This document shows positions 1 to 6,881 of a DNA stretch of 14,638 nucleotides, piece after piece. Origin of the DNA: Clostridia bacterium (GTDB lineage: Bacteria > Bacillota_A > Clostridia > TANB77 > CAG-508); contig JAGATI010000080.1 of the NCBI GenBank assembly GCA_017621295.1, positions 1-14,638 of the forward strand, written 5' to 3'. Every line of letters begins with the position of its first letter. The stretch's first letter is position 1. Below the pieces are notes generated by a model. That model saw nothing but the letters and a program-made list of their open reading frames with translations, was not told the DNA's origin and did no database searches. The position numbers and the translations under genes are program-made.

Positions 1-458
1 TACATTTTTTCATTTTTTTCTTTTTCTTTTTGTGCTATTTCTATTTGCGTATTTAAAAAATTACTAACTAACTTAATTTCGCTTATTTGCCCATTTATAT
101 CTGTCTTACCTAGTAATTTACTCAAAGCCTTTAAAACTTCTTTATCTTCTTTATTCATATTATTATTTGATTCATCTATTGCTTCACACCATGCAATATC
201 TGCAGGTTTATTTCTCATTTTATTTGATGAACTTTTAAAGATTTGTCCTATATTTTCATCAAATTTATCAGAGATTTCTTTAAAAATTTCTGGTATAGGT
301 TCATATGTAAATTTTATTTTGGCTTCAAACATTGCTAAAGCATTTTTTATTTCTTGTAACTCTTTTACTCTATTGCTATATTTTTTTCCAATTAATATTC
401 CTATAAAAGAAGTTATCCCAAATATAAAAATAAGTATTAAATATTTTACAAATTCCAT
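1..458 (-). CDS. spoIIIAB: Stage III sporulation protein AB, 5' part (runs off the window)
   Basis: My translation from the ATG at 458 gives 152 residues before the window edge; the 3' end is missing. It opens with one hydrophobic segment (about residues 4-23, ending FIGILIGKKYSNR). A helical, charged body follows, with the family-like phrase KELQEIKNALAMFEAKI, then TYEPIPEIF at about residues 52-60 and later DKEVLKALSKLLG. This matches SpoIIIAB, usually about 170 residues, a membrane-anchored component of the SpoIIIA-SpoIIQ channel through which the mother cell supports the forespore. A GGAG motif lies 11 bases before the ATG. The gene is on the same strand as spoIIIAA, but about 780 bp away instead of abutting it, with a small opposite-strand gene between. 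Whether it has its own sigma-E promoter cannot be decided, because TATA-like stretches near 480-500 are everywhere in this AT-rich spacer. Confidence 0.85.
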   Translation of the reverse strand, partial: MEFVKYLILIFIFGITSFIGILIGKKYSNRVKELQEIKNALAMFEAKIKFTYEPIPEIFKEISDKFDENIGQIFKSSSNKMRNKPADIAWCEAIDESNNNMNKEDKEVLKALSKLLGKTDINGQISEIKLVSNFLNTQIEIAQKEKEKNEKM

Positions 459-849
459 AGATTTATTTTCTCCATTGTAAATTTATATATAATATATATA
501 TTCATTTAGAATTTTTTTAGAACTGTTTTTATTAAATTTTTATTATTAATTAGTTATAGGTATAGTTTTTCTATTATTTTATAATTTTGAAATGAAAATA
601 AGGATTTTATATAAATTTAATTATTAAAAATTAAAATATGTGTTGAACAAAAAAGAATAGAATTTAAGCAAATAAATCCTATTCTTTTATATACTTATCG
701 AACAAATATTTTTTAATAAACTTGTAAGTTACATAAAATCGTGTTGCAATATCTATAGTAGAGTTTTCTCTCATTTGGAAATCTTTCTACATCATCCGTA
801 TTCGCCCACTTATATAAATCCTCTTAATAAGAGGTAGAAAGGGAAAAAA
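459..849. other. AT-rich spacer between spoIIIAB and a small plus-strand gene
   Basis: No coding sequence is supported here. The stretch holds the weak hairpin at 649-688 described separately and a short perfect hairpin at 820-834 (CCTCTT, 3-base loop, AAGAGG), which ends 15 bases before the ATG at 850. The right half of that hairpin (AAGAGG) is itself Shine-Dalgarno-like, but it is followed by GAAAGGG closer to the ATG, which is the likelier ribosome binding site. Bases 760-849 look less AT-rich than bases 480-650, consistent with belonging to the same inserted segment as the gene at 850-1071. The left boundary of that segment cannot be fixed. Confidence 0.5.
649..688 (-). terminator. Possible weak terminator between spoIIIAA and spoIIIAB
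   Basis: A 10-bp perfect stem (651-660 with 679-688, AAAAGAATAG/CTATTCTTTT) encloses an 18-base loop. Read on the minus strand, the right arm ends in a run of six T (654-649). The stem is AT-rich and the loop is long, so it is weak. If active it would separate spoIIIAA transcription from spoIIIAB. Confidence 0.35.
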
Positions 850-1071
850 ATGTATAAATCTATTACAATTGAAGGTATAATTTGTGATGAAGGTGATTTT
901 TATTCTGCTAAACACAAAAAAGCCCTTGAAACCATAAACAAGGAAATACGTGAAGCAGCTGGTGGAAAAATCATAAATATTATAACAACGAAAGTACCAC
1001 TGGAAGCATCTGCTGGATATAATGTGACATCCGTTATCACTTACGTAATTGGATTTAACATTCAACCCTGA
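850..1071 (+). CDS. Small protein of unknown function, opposite strand inside the spoIIIA operon
   Basis: A 73-residue protein starting at the ATG at 850, with GAAAGGG six bases upstream as ribosome binding site. I do not recognise the family with confidence. The predicted pattern is strand-helix-strand-strand: an N-terminal strand (YKSITIEGIIC), a charged helix (KHKKALETINKEIREAAG), then KIINIIT and a last strand (TSVITYVIGFNI). There is no signal peptide or membrane span. The layout loosely recalls small clostridial and bacillar proteins such as sporulation protein Cse60, but that is a guess from shape only. The coding stretch looks richer in G+C and in codons such as ACG, CCC and GTG than its neighbours, and it is followed at once by a strong hairpin. 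It therefore looks like a self-contained unit that entered the spoIIIA operon. An overlapping minus-strand open frame is a shadow without a ribosome binding site. Confidence 0.55.
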   Translation: MYKSITIEGIICDEGDFYSAKHKKALETINKEIREAAGGKIINIITTKVPLEASAGYNVTSVITYVIGFNIQP

Positions 1072-1091
1072 ATGACAGCTAACTGTCATTC
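1070..1091 (+). terminator. Perfect 9-bp hairpin at the end of the small gene
   Basis: GAATGACAG (1070-1078), a four-base loop and CTGTCATTC (1083-1091) form a perfect stem that begins inside the stop codon (1069-1071). No clean T-run follows (CTTACCC), so it may stabilise the transcript end or act as a poor terminator rather than a canonical one. Confidence 0.5.
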
Positions 1092-1094
1092 CTT

Positions 1095-1148
1095 ACCCTC
1101 AATCTTTTGTATACGCATATTGCTAAACATAAGATTGGTGGTCTTTTG
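1095..1148 (+). other. Second inverted repeat downstream of the small gene
   Basis: ACC plus CAATCTT (1095-1106) pairs with AAGATTG plus GGT (1131-1142), around a 24-base loop and a two-base internal mismatch. It is followed by CTTTTGCTT. It could be the actual transcription terminator of the small gene, or the right-hand end of the inserted segment. The remaining bases to 1236 are plain AT-rich sequence in which I see nothing. Confidence 0.35.
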
Positions 1149-1236
1149 CTTGTTGAGACATATTACAATTTCGCTTATAAACTCATAAAACAAATTTTAT
1201 ATTTTAACATTTTTAATCTCATAAAATTTAAACATA

Positions 1237-2190
1237 TCATGCAATCTCATTATATAACTGCTCATTTAGATTTATTCCCAATGAACAGTTTGAAGATAAT
1301 TCATATACAGATTTTATTTTTCCTTTTACTTTACTATCCAAAAAGATAATTTTCTCTATTAACTTCATATTTATCAAATTATTAAGCTCTTTATTTAATT
1401 TCATACTTTCAAAATCGAAACTATGTGCTGTAAAAATTCCTTTTACGCCAGAGCAAACTGCATAATTAATTGCATCTATATCAGCTGAGCTTCCTATTTC
1501 ATCTGCAACTATTACTTTTGGAGCCATAGATCTTATTGCCATTTTTATTCCTAATGGTTTTGTAATATTCTCTAATACATCTGTTCTTATTCCTATGTTA
1601 TTTTGTGGCATTCCTTTGTACATTGCTGAAATTTCGCCTCTTTCATCTATTAAACTAACATCTATTCCTTTAAATCCAATCTCTGGAATTCCATCACTTA
1701 TTTTTCTTACTAAGTCTTTTAATAAAGTAGTTTTACCTGCACCTGGTGGTGATACAATTAATGTATGAAAAATAGTATTGTTTTCTAAATCTATTACATA
1801 TTTTAATATATTATTACTACAATCCAAAATCTGTCTTGCTATTCTGAAATTTAATGATGATATGTATTTAATATTTATAACTTTATTACCTTCTAAAACA
1901 ACATCACCTGTTATTCCTACTCTATGACCACCATTAATTGTAATATATCCATTTATAATTTCATTTTGATAACTATATATAGAATTATCACAAATACTTT
2001 GCATAATCTGCAAAATTTCATCTCTATTTGTAAAATGATTTACTATATAATCTTCTTTCTCATTTATTTTTATTATAATTGGACTATTTATTCTAACTCT
2101 AATTTCTTGTACTTTGTCTTTCTCTTCATTTATTACATTATTAATTTTATTAGAAATATTTAATGGAAAATATTTTAATACCTCTAACAT
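1237..2190 (-). CDS. spoIIIAA: Stage III sporulation protein AA, AAA-type ATPase
   Basis: A 317-residue ATPase of the secretion-ATPase type. It is the first gene of the spoIIIA operon, made in the mother cell, and is thought to power the SpoIIIA-SpoIIQ channel into the forespore. Visible motifs: an N-terminal EIRVRINSP strand (29-37), the conserved NGGHRVGITG (86-95), the Walker A loop SPPGAGKTT (147-155), the LIDERGE motif (180-186), the Walker B strand VIVADEIG (226-233) and a conserved FTAH histidine (256). Length is normal for the family. The start at 2190 follows AAAGGAGG with suitable spacing. All key residues are present, so the protein should be functional. The oddity lies downstream: spoIIIAB does not follow directly, but is separated by a plus-strand insertion. 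Confidence 0.95.
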   Translation of the reverse strand: MLEVLKYFPLNISNKINNVINEEKDKVQEIRVRINSPIIIKINEKEDYIVNHFTNRDEILQIMQSICDNSIYSYQNEIINGYITINGGHRVGITGDVVLEGNKVINIKYISSLNFRIARQILDCSNNILKYVIDLENNTIFHTLIVSPPGAGKTTLLKDLVRKISDGIPEIGFKGIDVSLIDERGEISAMYKGMPQNNIGIRTDVLENITKPLGIKMAIRSMAPKVIVADEIGSSADIDAINYAVCSGVKGIFTAHSFDFESMKLNKELNNLINMKLIEKIIFLDSKVKGKIKSVYELSSNCSLGINLNEQLYNEIA

Positions 2191-2593
2191 TTTTTAGCTT
2201 GTCCTCCTTTAAAATTAACTAAATATTACTATTATTATATATATTCATAGTCATTTAATATTATTACTGTTTGCTTAATTGATTTAAAAGAAATATAGAC
2301 ATTGGCACTAATTTTACATAAAGTTCAAAATAATTCCATGCGTGTAAACTTATTATGTTTTCGCTTGATAAAATAACTTATAAAAGTAGTTCTCCTTACA
2401 TTATTTATATTTATTTTTCAAAACAATTGCACAAATATTTGACCCAAAATTTATTTATTTGGGTCTATAAAAATTATATATTTTCTATCTAACTTTTATT
2501 TGTGACGTTAGTTATATAGTTTTTATATAACTAAAAAGAAGCCGATAATTTAGTATTATCAAGCCTCTTTTTTGTATTTTAATATTTACAATT
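2191..2593. other. Intergenic region upstream of spoIIIAA
   Basis: I see no gene. Bases 2442-2466 hold a perfect 8-bp inverted repeat (GACCCAAA, nine-base loop, TTTGGGTC), without a T-run on either strand, so it is not a typical terminator. A ribosome-binding-like AAGGAGAAC on the minus strand (near 2390-2399) has no start codon behind it. The spoIIIAA promoter, expected to be of sigma-E type, should lie within about 2215-2350. The sequence is too AT-rich for me to point to it. Confidence 0.5.
2533..2573 (-). terminator. Terminator of yebC
   Basis: The arms 2538-2549 (GAAGCCGATAAT) and 2555-2567 (ATTATCAAGCCTC) form a 12-pair stem with two G-U pairs and one bulged base. The minus-strand transcript then reads CTTTTT. 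The plus strand also ends in TTTTTT, so the structure could work in both directions. Confidence 0.75.
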
Positions 2594-3319
2594 TTATTCT
2601 TCCCAGTTATGGTAAACATTTGTAACATCATCTAAATCGTCTAACATATCTAATAATCTTTGCATTCTTGCTTCACCTTTTTCATCTAATGCTACATATG
2701 TTGTTGGAACCATTTGTACTTCTGCTTCTAAGAATTCTAATCCTTCTGATTCTAGTTTTTCACGAACAGTAGAAAAATCTTCTGGAGCTGTTGTAATTTG
2801 GTATACTTCTTCTTCGGCTTCGAAATCTTCTGCACCACTATCTATTGCAAGTAACATTAAGTCATCTTCTGACATTTCAGTCTTCGTTTTATCGATAACA
2901 ATTACACCTTTTTTGTTAAATAAATAAGATACACATCCTGTTGTTCCTAAATTTCCTCCTGATTTATCAAATGCATGTCTAACATCTGCTGCTGTTCTAT
3001 TTTTGTTATCTGTACTTCCTTCTACTATTACAGCTACTCCGTTTGGTCCATATCCTTCATAAATTACTTCTTCATAATTTGCTGAATCTGCTGAACCTGC
3101 TGCTTTTTTTATTGCATTGTTTATTGTATCATTTGGCATATTTGCAGCTTTACATTTTGCTATTACATCTTTTAATTTAGAATTACCAGCAGGATCTGGT
3201 CCTCCTTGTTTTACTGCTACTAATAATTCTCTTCCTAATTTAGTAAATATTTTTCCTCTTGCAGCATCTGCTTTACCTTTTTTTGCTTGAATATTATGCC
3301 ATTTACTGTGTCCTGACAT
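2594..3319 (-). CDS. yebC: YebC/PmpR family protein (TACO1-like translation factor)
   Basis: A 241-residue protein, full length for the family. It begins with the signature [18 protein letters not shown], followed by [11 protein letters not shown] and the [12 protein letters not shown] segment (about 54-65). The middle holds [14 protein letters not shown] and [18 protein letters not shown], and the end is acidic ([17 protein letters not shown]). Older work describes members as transcriptional regulators (PmpR). More recent work on YebC and mitochondrial TACO1 assigns a ribosome-associated role in relieving stalls at proline-rich stretches. A strong AAAGGAGG ribosome binding site precedes the ATG at 3319. 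The gene stands alone, with its own terminator. The unusually acidic tail is normal for this family. Confidence 0.95.
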   Translation of the reverse strand: MSGHSKWHNIQAKKGKADAARGKIFTKLGRELLVAVKQGGPDPAGNSKLKDVIAKCKAANMPNDTINNAIKKAAGSADSANYEEVIYEGYGPNGVAVIVEGSTDNKNRTAADVRHAFDKSGGNLGTTGCVSYLFNKKGVIVIDKTKTEMSEDDLMLLAIDSGAEDFEAEEEVYQITTAPEDFSTVREKLESEGLEFLEAEVQMVPTTYVALDEKGEARMQRLLDMLDDLDDVTNVYHNWEE

Positions 3320-3608
3320 GGTTAATTCCTCCTTTAATTTTCTTTGTATTTAAGCCATTTCTAGGCTTTTTACTAATATTTTTATTAAAATTTTAATTTG
3401 CCCAAATTACTGGGGTTGTAGGTTTGCATTTTTTTGATTGTGCCAGAAATTATTTAAAAATATGTTTTACAATTTATACTTGTACAAGCACAAATTGTAT
3501 TTTATTTTCTACTCATATATGATAACACATCTTTTTCTTTTTGTGTAGCCCTTTTTATTGATTTTTAGTTTTTTATTTTCACTCTCATCTATATATTAAA
3601 TACTTCTC
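3320..3608. other. Intergenic region upstream of yebC
   Basis: No gene is visible. Bases 3353-3371 contain a short inverted repeat (AAGCC/GGCTT) that reads like a small terminator on the plus strand, but no plus-strand gene lies before it. The yebC promoter must be here. The best candidate region is near 3460-3490, where the minus strand reads TTGTGC and TTGTAC followed by TATAAA-like bases, but I cannot choose a spacing with confidence. Confidence 0.4.
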
Positions 3609-3896
3609 CTACTCTGATATAATATCAATGTTTCCCTTGAAATTATCTAATTTTATAGTTAAGTAATAACTAACTCCGCTGACATATATATTATCTTCAT
3701 ATTCTCCTGTATCATTTATTAAAGTAGTTTCATTATTTCCTAGTTTAGCGATTATATTGATATTACCACTTTGTTTTTCAATTTTTATTTTTAGTTTTAT
3801 ATGATTTCCATTTTTTCTTGAAATAGCAGTTCCGCCAAATATTGTTTCTTCGCCTGAATAATTATCATAATTTGATAAATAAGTAATGTAATGTCT
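3609..3896 (-). pseudogene. C-terminal remnant of a beta-rich, probably secreted protein
   Basis: On the minus strand a frame open from 3896 to the TAG at 3609-3611 encodes about 95 residues without a start codon or ribosome binding site. The readable part begins near SNYDNYSGEETIFGG and continues with alternating hydrophobic strands, such as HIKLKIKIEK, NINIIAKLG, TGEYEDNIYVSG and SYYLTIKLDNFKGNIDI. This is the look of the C-terminal beta-sandwich of an extracellular or lipid-anchored protein; I cannot name the family. Its beginning overlaps the end of the truncated response regulator in another frame. An earlier deletion probably joined the two and removed the rest of the regulator, whatever lay between (often a sensor kinase in such loci) and the N-terminus of this gene. 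Confidence 0.55.
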
Positions 3897-4368
3897 TTAG
3901 TTCTGTTTTCGTTAATTCTATTATTTTTTCATTATAAGTTATTGTTGATTTTAAAATATCTAAACTGATTCCTTTATATTGTATTTTGCTTTCTTTCTCA
4001 TTTTTAGAATATGTTCTATTTAATAAATTTTGTATTCTTGCAAGTAAGATTGGTACATTATATGTTTTTTCTATATAATCATCTCCACCTAGCATAATCC
4101 CTTTTAATTCATCCATTGAGCTATTTCTACTTGTTACAAATACAATAGGAATTTTAGATTTTGCTCTTACTTTACTACATATTTCAAATCCACTCTTGCC
4201 CGGTAAGTTAATGTCTAATAATACTAAATGAGCTTGTTCTTCTATTATTTTATTTTCTAAATTTTCAAATTCTGAAATTGCCTCTACTTCATAACCACTA
4301 TTTTGTAATAATATTTTTAGTTCTTCTCGTATTCCTTTATCATCTTCTATAATAATAATTTTAAACAT
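3865..4368 (-). pseudogene. BceR-like response regulator, truncated in its DNA-binding domain
   Basis: The frame gives 167 residues; OmpR/BceR-type regulators have about 220-230. The receiver domain is complete: acidic pair D9-D10, phosphoacceptor D52 in LLDINLPGKSGFE, VTS (T79) and lysine K101 in GGDDYIEKTYN. The usual proline after that lysine is threonine here. The winged-helix domain starts normally (IQYKGISLDI, then IIELTKTELKTLHYLF at about 149-164) and then stops, so the recognition helix and wing are missing. BceR-type regulators normally sit with an intramembrane-sensing kinase and an ABC transporter for peptide antibiotics, and neither is present. The ribosome binding site (AAGGGAG before the ATG at 4368) is intact, so a receiver-only protein might still be made, but it could not bind DNA in the normal way. 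Confidence 0.75.
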
Positions 4369-4389
4369 ATTTATATTCTCCCTTTGTGA

Positions 4390-4629
4390 TTATACCACTT
4401 TTGCTTTACTTTTAAAACACTCATAAATTATTCTATTCAAAATTATAGTCTTTTGCTTCATTGATATTCTACTGACTTCATATCTATATTCTTTAGCTTC
4501 TTTCTTGTATTTTAAAAACGAATGATCTATATCAACCCCTAAAATATTCTTAATTTCTTCATAAGATAGTTTATAATTATCCTTAGTGTTTTCTTTCAAA
4601 TATTTCTATAACGGCTCATATTTACTCAT
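4390..4629 (-). pseudogene. Small conserved clostridial protein with a nonsense codon at position 8
   Basis: Reading from the ATG at 4629, preceded by AAGGTGGG, the frame gives MSKYEPL, then TAG at 4608-4606, then KYLKENTKDNYKLSYEEI and on to the TAA at 4392-4390. From memory this is a familiar small family of Firmicutes whose members begin MSKYEPLWKYL and contain IDHSFLKYKKE and a KISMK motif; both later motifs are visible here. The stop therefore sits exactly where tryptophan (TGG) is expected: one G-to-A change. Internal initiation at the TTG at 4599 could give a 69-residue product, but no ribosome binding site supports it. The gene follows relQ by 56 bp on the same strand. No function is known to me. 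Confidence 0.7.
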
Positions 4630-4685
4630 TATTTTATCCCACCTTCAACTTGTAAGTTGTCTCTAAGGCTATCTTTCAAAATTTT

Positions 4686-5333
4686 CTAAACCATATTAGA
4701 CATCTGTACATCCATTTTATTAATCAATTTAGCACACTCTATTAATTCTTTAGACATCTTTTTACTAACTTTTTTATCCGTTTTATATTTTATATCATGC
4801 TCTAAACTAGCCCAAAAATCCATTGCCATAGTTCTTACTTGAATTTCTACTTTTACATATATCATCTTTCCTGCCACATTAACGGGAACATCTATTATTA
4901 AATGATAACTAGAATATCCACTTTTCTTTGGTTTTGTTATGTAATCTTTTTCTTTTAAAACCTTAAATTCTGGATAGCTTTTTATTAAATTTATTACAGA
5001 AAATATATCATCTTTTAATGGACATATAATCCTTATTCCTGCAATATCACTAATTTCCTCAATTAAGCTTTGATAATTTATATTACATTGTTTCTTTTTC
5101 ATTTTATTTAAAATACTTTCTGGTTTCTTTATTCTGGTTGTTATATGATCAATTAAAGTGTAATTATATAAATATCTAAATTCATCTTTTAAAATATTTA
5201 TTTTAGTTTCCACCTCTCTTAAAGCTGCTGAATACAAAAACATTAATTTTTCAAAAGTTTCGCTTTTTATTTCTACATCCTTGCCTTCTAAATGTAATGT
5301 ATCTTGTTTTAACAGACTATTTTCTAACTCCAT
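4686..5333 (-). CDS. relQ: Small alarmone synthetase, GTP pyrophosphokinase of the RelQ/YjbM type
   Basis: A 215-residue protein with the RelA/SpoT synthetase fold and no hydrolase, TGS or ACT domains. It would transfer pyrophosphate from ATP to GDP or GTP to make (p)ppGpp in the cytosol. Visible motifs: HITTRIKKPESILNKM (63-78, phosphate-binding R and K plus the conserved serine), DIAGIRI (97-102, metal-binding aspartate), the substrate loop YITKPKKSGYSSYH (131-144) and EIQVRTMAMDFWASLEHDIKYK-type signature (163-184) with E163, Q165 and H179. The MAMDFWASLEH form is typical of RelQ (SAS1) and argues against RelP. The start at 5333 follows AGGAAGG. A second A/G-rich stretch (AGGAGGGAGGAG on the minus strand near 5405-5420) has no start codon close behind it. 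Family members are regulated mainly by transcription and form tetramers. Confidence 0.9.
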   Translation of the reverse strand: MELENSLLKQDTLHLEGKDVEIKSETFEKLMFLYSAALREVETKINILKDEFRYLYNYTLIDHITTRIKKPESILNKMKKKQCNINYQSLIEEISDIAGIRIICPLKDDIFSVINLIKSYPEFKVLKEKDYITKPKKSGYSSYHLIIDVPVNVAGKMIYVKVEIQVRTMAMDFWASLEHDIKYKTDKKVSKKMSKELIECAKLINKMDVQMSNMV

Positions 5334-5493
5334 AAACTTACCTTCCTATATATTAATATTTATTATTACACATTCTTAGTTATTATATTTTTATCTTTTT
5401 TAGTCTCCTCCCTCCTATCTAGACTTTAGTTATTTTATCTATAATTTGTGTCCATTTCTTGTTCTTGTCTTGCTATTTTAGTAAATAAAAGAA

Positions 5494-5559
5494 AAAAGAA
5501 GATATTTTATAATTAGTTGAACTTAATATTGTTCAATCGATTTATAGTTATCTTCTTTT
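5494..5559. terminator. Long nested inverted repeat, likely terminator of the former proS gene
   Basis: An outer 11-bp stem (5494-5504, AAAAGAAGATA, with 5549-5559, TATCTTCTTTT) surrounds an inner 6-bp stem (5517-5522, TTGAAC, with 5531-5536, GTTCAA). On the plus strand the right arm ends in T4; on the minus strand the left arm ends in T6. It begins right at the stop codon of the proS remnant, as expected for that gene's original terminator. It lies upstream of relQ, so it would also keep proS transcription out of relQ. Confidence 0.6.
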
Positions 5560-5721
5560 CTTATCATTACTAATTAGATATACATAGTATGGTGTAACAG
5601 AAATTGGTAAAGAAAATCCCACTACTTTATCATTCTCTTTTATTACATTATTTTCATACATTAATCCAAGTACTCTACTAACGCCAATTCCATAACATTT
5701 TATAATTTTGTTAGTTACTGG
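5548..5721 (-). pseudogene. proS: Prolyl-tRNA synthetase remnant (end of the catalytic domain)
   Basis: On the minus strand a frame with no start codon, open between stops at 5724-5722 and 5550-5548, encodes about 57 residues. It contains KCYGIGVSRVLGLMYENN and then PISVTPYYVYLI. This is the class II synthetase motif 3 region of ProRS: the family reads GCYGIGVSR followed by a segment ending in P-x-x-IAP. The stop after NDKKRR sits where the anticodon-binding domain should continue, so both ends are missing. It cannot be a working synthetase; a full copy must exist elsewhere in the genome. The repeat element at 5749-5908 lies 25 bp upstream of the break, so that insertion or a deletion next to it may have caused the loss. 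Confidence 0.7.
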
Positions 5722-5748
5722 TTAATGGTTTTAGATTTCGCAAGTAGG

Positions 5749-5908
5749 TTTTTTGAATAGTCTTATATATTATAATAAAAAACAGTTTTGACCTTGAGCC
5801 GTTATTTATGTATCTGTTTATAGTGTGTCTCTAACATATGAATCTGGCTCAAACTAAAACGCCTTGGAAAAATTATTTTTTATTATAATATATAAGACTA
5901 TTCAAAAA
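5749..5908. mobile_element. MITE-like element with 33-bp perfect terminal inverted repeats
   Basis: Bases 5750-5782 and 5876-5908 are perfect reverse complements for 33 bp, starting TTTTTGAATAGTCTTATATA and running through TATTATAATAAAAAA. Inside, TTGAGCC and GGCTCAA pair again, so the whole 160 bp can fold as one long hairpin. There is no open reading frame. This fits a small non-autonomous transposable element mobilised in trans, or a strong hairpin-forming repeat. I could not identify an unambiguous target-site duplication (flanks AAGTAGGT and GACGGACT). The next plus-strand gene (6016) begins about 105 bp downstream, so the repeat could also insulate it from readthrough. Confidence 0.6.
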
Positions 5909-6015
5909 GACGGACTATTAGCACTATCTATTAAATAACAACCATTAAAAATTACTAGATAATTTATGTAATTTTTTCTAAACTTTCTTCTATATATATT
6001 ATAGGTGATATCTTT
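5909..6015 (+). promoter_or_regulatory. Leader of the deacetylase gene
   Basis: The 107 bp between the repeat element and the ATG at 6016 must carry the promoter unless it lies inside the repeat. TATATATATTAT at about 5991-6002 is a possible -10 region, but I see no convincing -35 box. The ribosome binding site is AGGTGAT, seven bases before the ATG. Confidence 0.35.
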
Positions 6016-6807
6016 ATGAAACTTTTAATTATAAATAAAAAAACTATAAAAAACTTTTCATATTTGTTTCTAATCATTTTATTTTTCTCTCTAATTATAT
6101 ATATTTATCTAGATAACAATAATAGTAATGCAAACAAATCAGAAAATCATTTATCTGCTAAAATAAGAAATAACATACAAAACATATATGAAAACAACGA
6201 AAAAACAGCATATTTAACATTTGATGATGGTCCAAGTAAAACTGTAACCCCAAAAATCTTAGATATATTAAAACAAAATAATACCCTAGCAAATTTTTTT
6301 GTTGTTGGAAAACATGTAGAAAAATACCCAGAATTAGTAAAACGAGCCTATGAAGATGGACATTTTATTGCAAACCATAGTTATTCTCATAATAATTCAA
6401 AACTTTATAAAAGCAAACAAGACTTTATAAACGAAATATTAGAAACAGATAAAGAGATTGCAAAAGCTATTGGTAAAGATATGTATTGTTCTCACATTTT
6501 TAGATTTCCAAATGGCTCTATGAGTAAAATACATTATTCTGATAAGAAAAAAGCTATAAAATATTTAGAAGAAATAGATTATACATATATAGATTGGAAT
6601 GCTTTAAATAATGATTCTATGAAAAAATATTCAAACTCCGAACTTATATCTAATCTAAAGAACAGCATTAAAAATAAAGGCACTATTGTAATTTTAATGC
6701 ATGATACAGGCGATGTTAATAAAACATATGACATTTTAGAAGAGTCTATTAATATTATTAAATCTGAGGGATATGAATTTAAAACTTTTTATGAGCTACT
6801 AAAATAG
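6016..6807 (+). CDS. Membrane-anchored polysaccharide deacetylase (NodB domain)
   Basis: A 263-residue protein with a short cytoplasmic start, one membrane segment (about 14-32) and an extracellular NodB domain of carbohydrate esterase family 4. All five motifs are visible: TFDDGP (68-73, catalytic D70 and metal-binding D71), HSYSH (121-125, metal-binding histidines), RFPNGS (163-168), DWNALNND (193-200) and LMHDTG (227-232). The enzyme should therefore be active and remove acetyl groups from N-acetylglucosamine or N-acetylmuramic acid. In clostridia close relatives modify peptidoglycan (lysozyme resistance, PgdA-like) or act on spore cortex (PdaA-like). The single anchor and DWN motif do not let me decide between these. 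A weak hairpin (6804-6821) without a T-run follows the stop, so transcription may continue into the next gene 74 bp away. Confidence 0.92.
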   Translation: MKLLIINKKTIKNFSYLFLIILFFSLIIYIYLDNNNSNANKSENHLSAKIRNNIQNIYENNEKTAYLTFDDGPSKTVTPKILDILKQNNTLANFFVVGKHVEKYPELVKRAYEDGHFIANHSYSHNNSKLYKSKQDFINEILETDKEIAKAIGKDMYCSHIFRFPNGSMSKIHYSDKKKAIKYLEEIDYTYIDWNALNNDSMKKYSNSELISNLKNSIKNKGTIVILMHDTGDVNKTYDILEESINIIKSEGYEFKTFYELLK

Positions 6808-6881
6808 TTAAAATACTATTGACTTATGTTTGTTTGTATGTAATAATGGAATTGTAATCCATATTTGCATAAGGAGGAGTT

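Noticed and set aside
787..1089. Minus-strand protein of 100 residues
   Set aside because: It overlaps the small plus-strand gene entirely, starts without a ribosome binding site, is rich in Phe, Cys and Tyr, and spans the stop-codon hairpin.
1924..2163. Plus-strand hydrophobic protein within spoIIIAA
   Set aside because: It lies opposite the conserved N-terminal half of SpoIIIAA and consists mostly of Ile, Tyr, Asn and Phe, typical of the antisense of AT-rich genes.
2442..2466. Intrinsic terminator or riboswitch upstream of spoIIIAA
   Set aside because: The 8-bp stem is perfect, but neither strand has a T-run, and no conserved riboswitch element surrounds it.
4606..4608. Recoded TAG (selenocysteine-like insertion, pyrrolysine or altered genetic code)
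   Set aside because: TAG ends relQ and the NUDIX gene normally in this window, no special hairpin or decoding gene is seen, and the position is a tryptophan in the family as I remember it.
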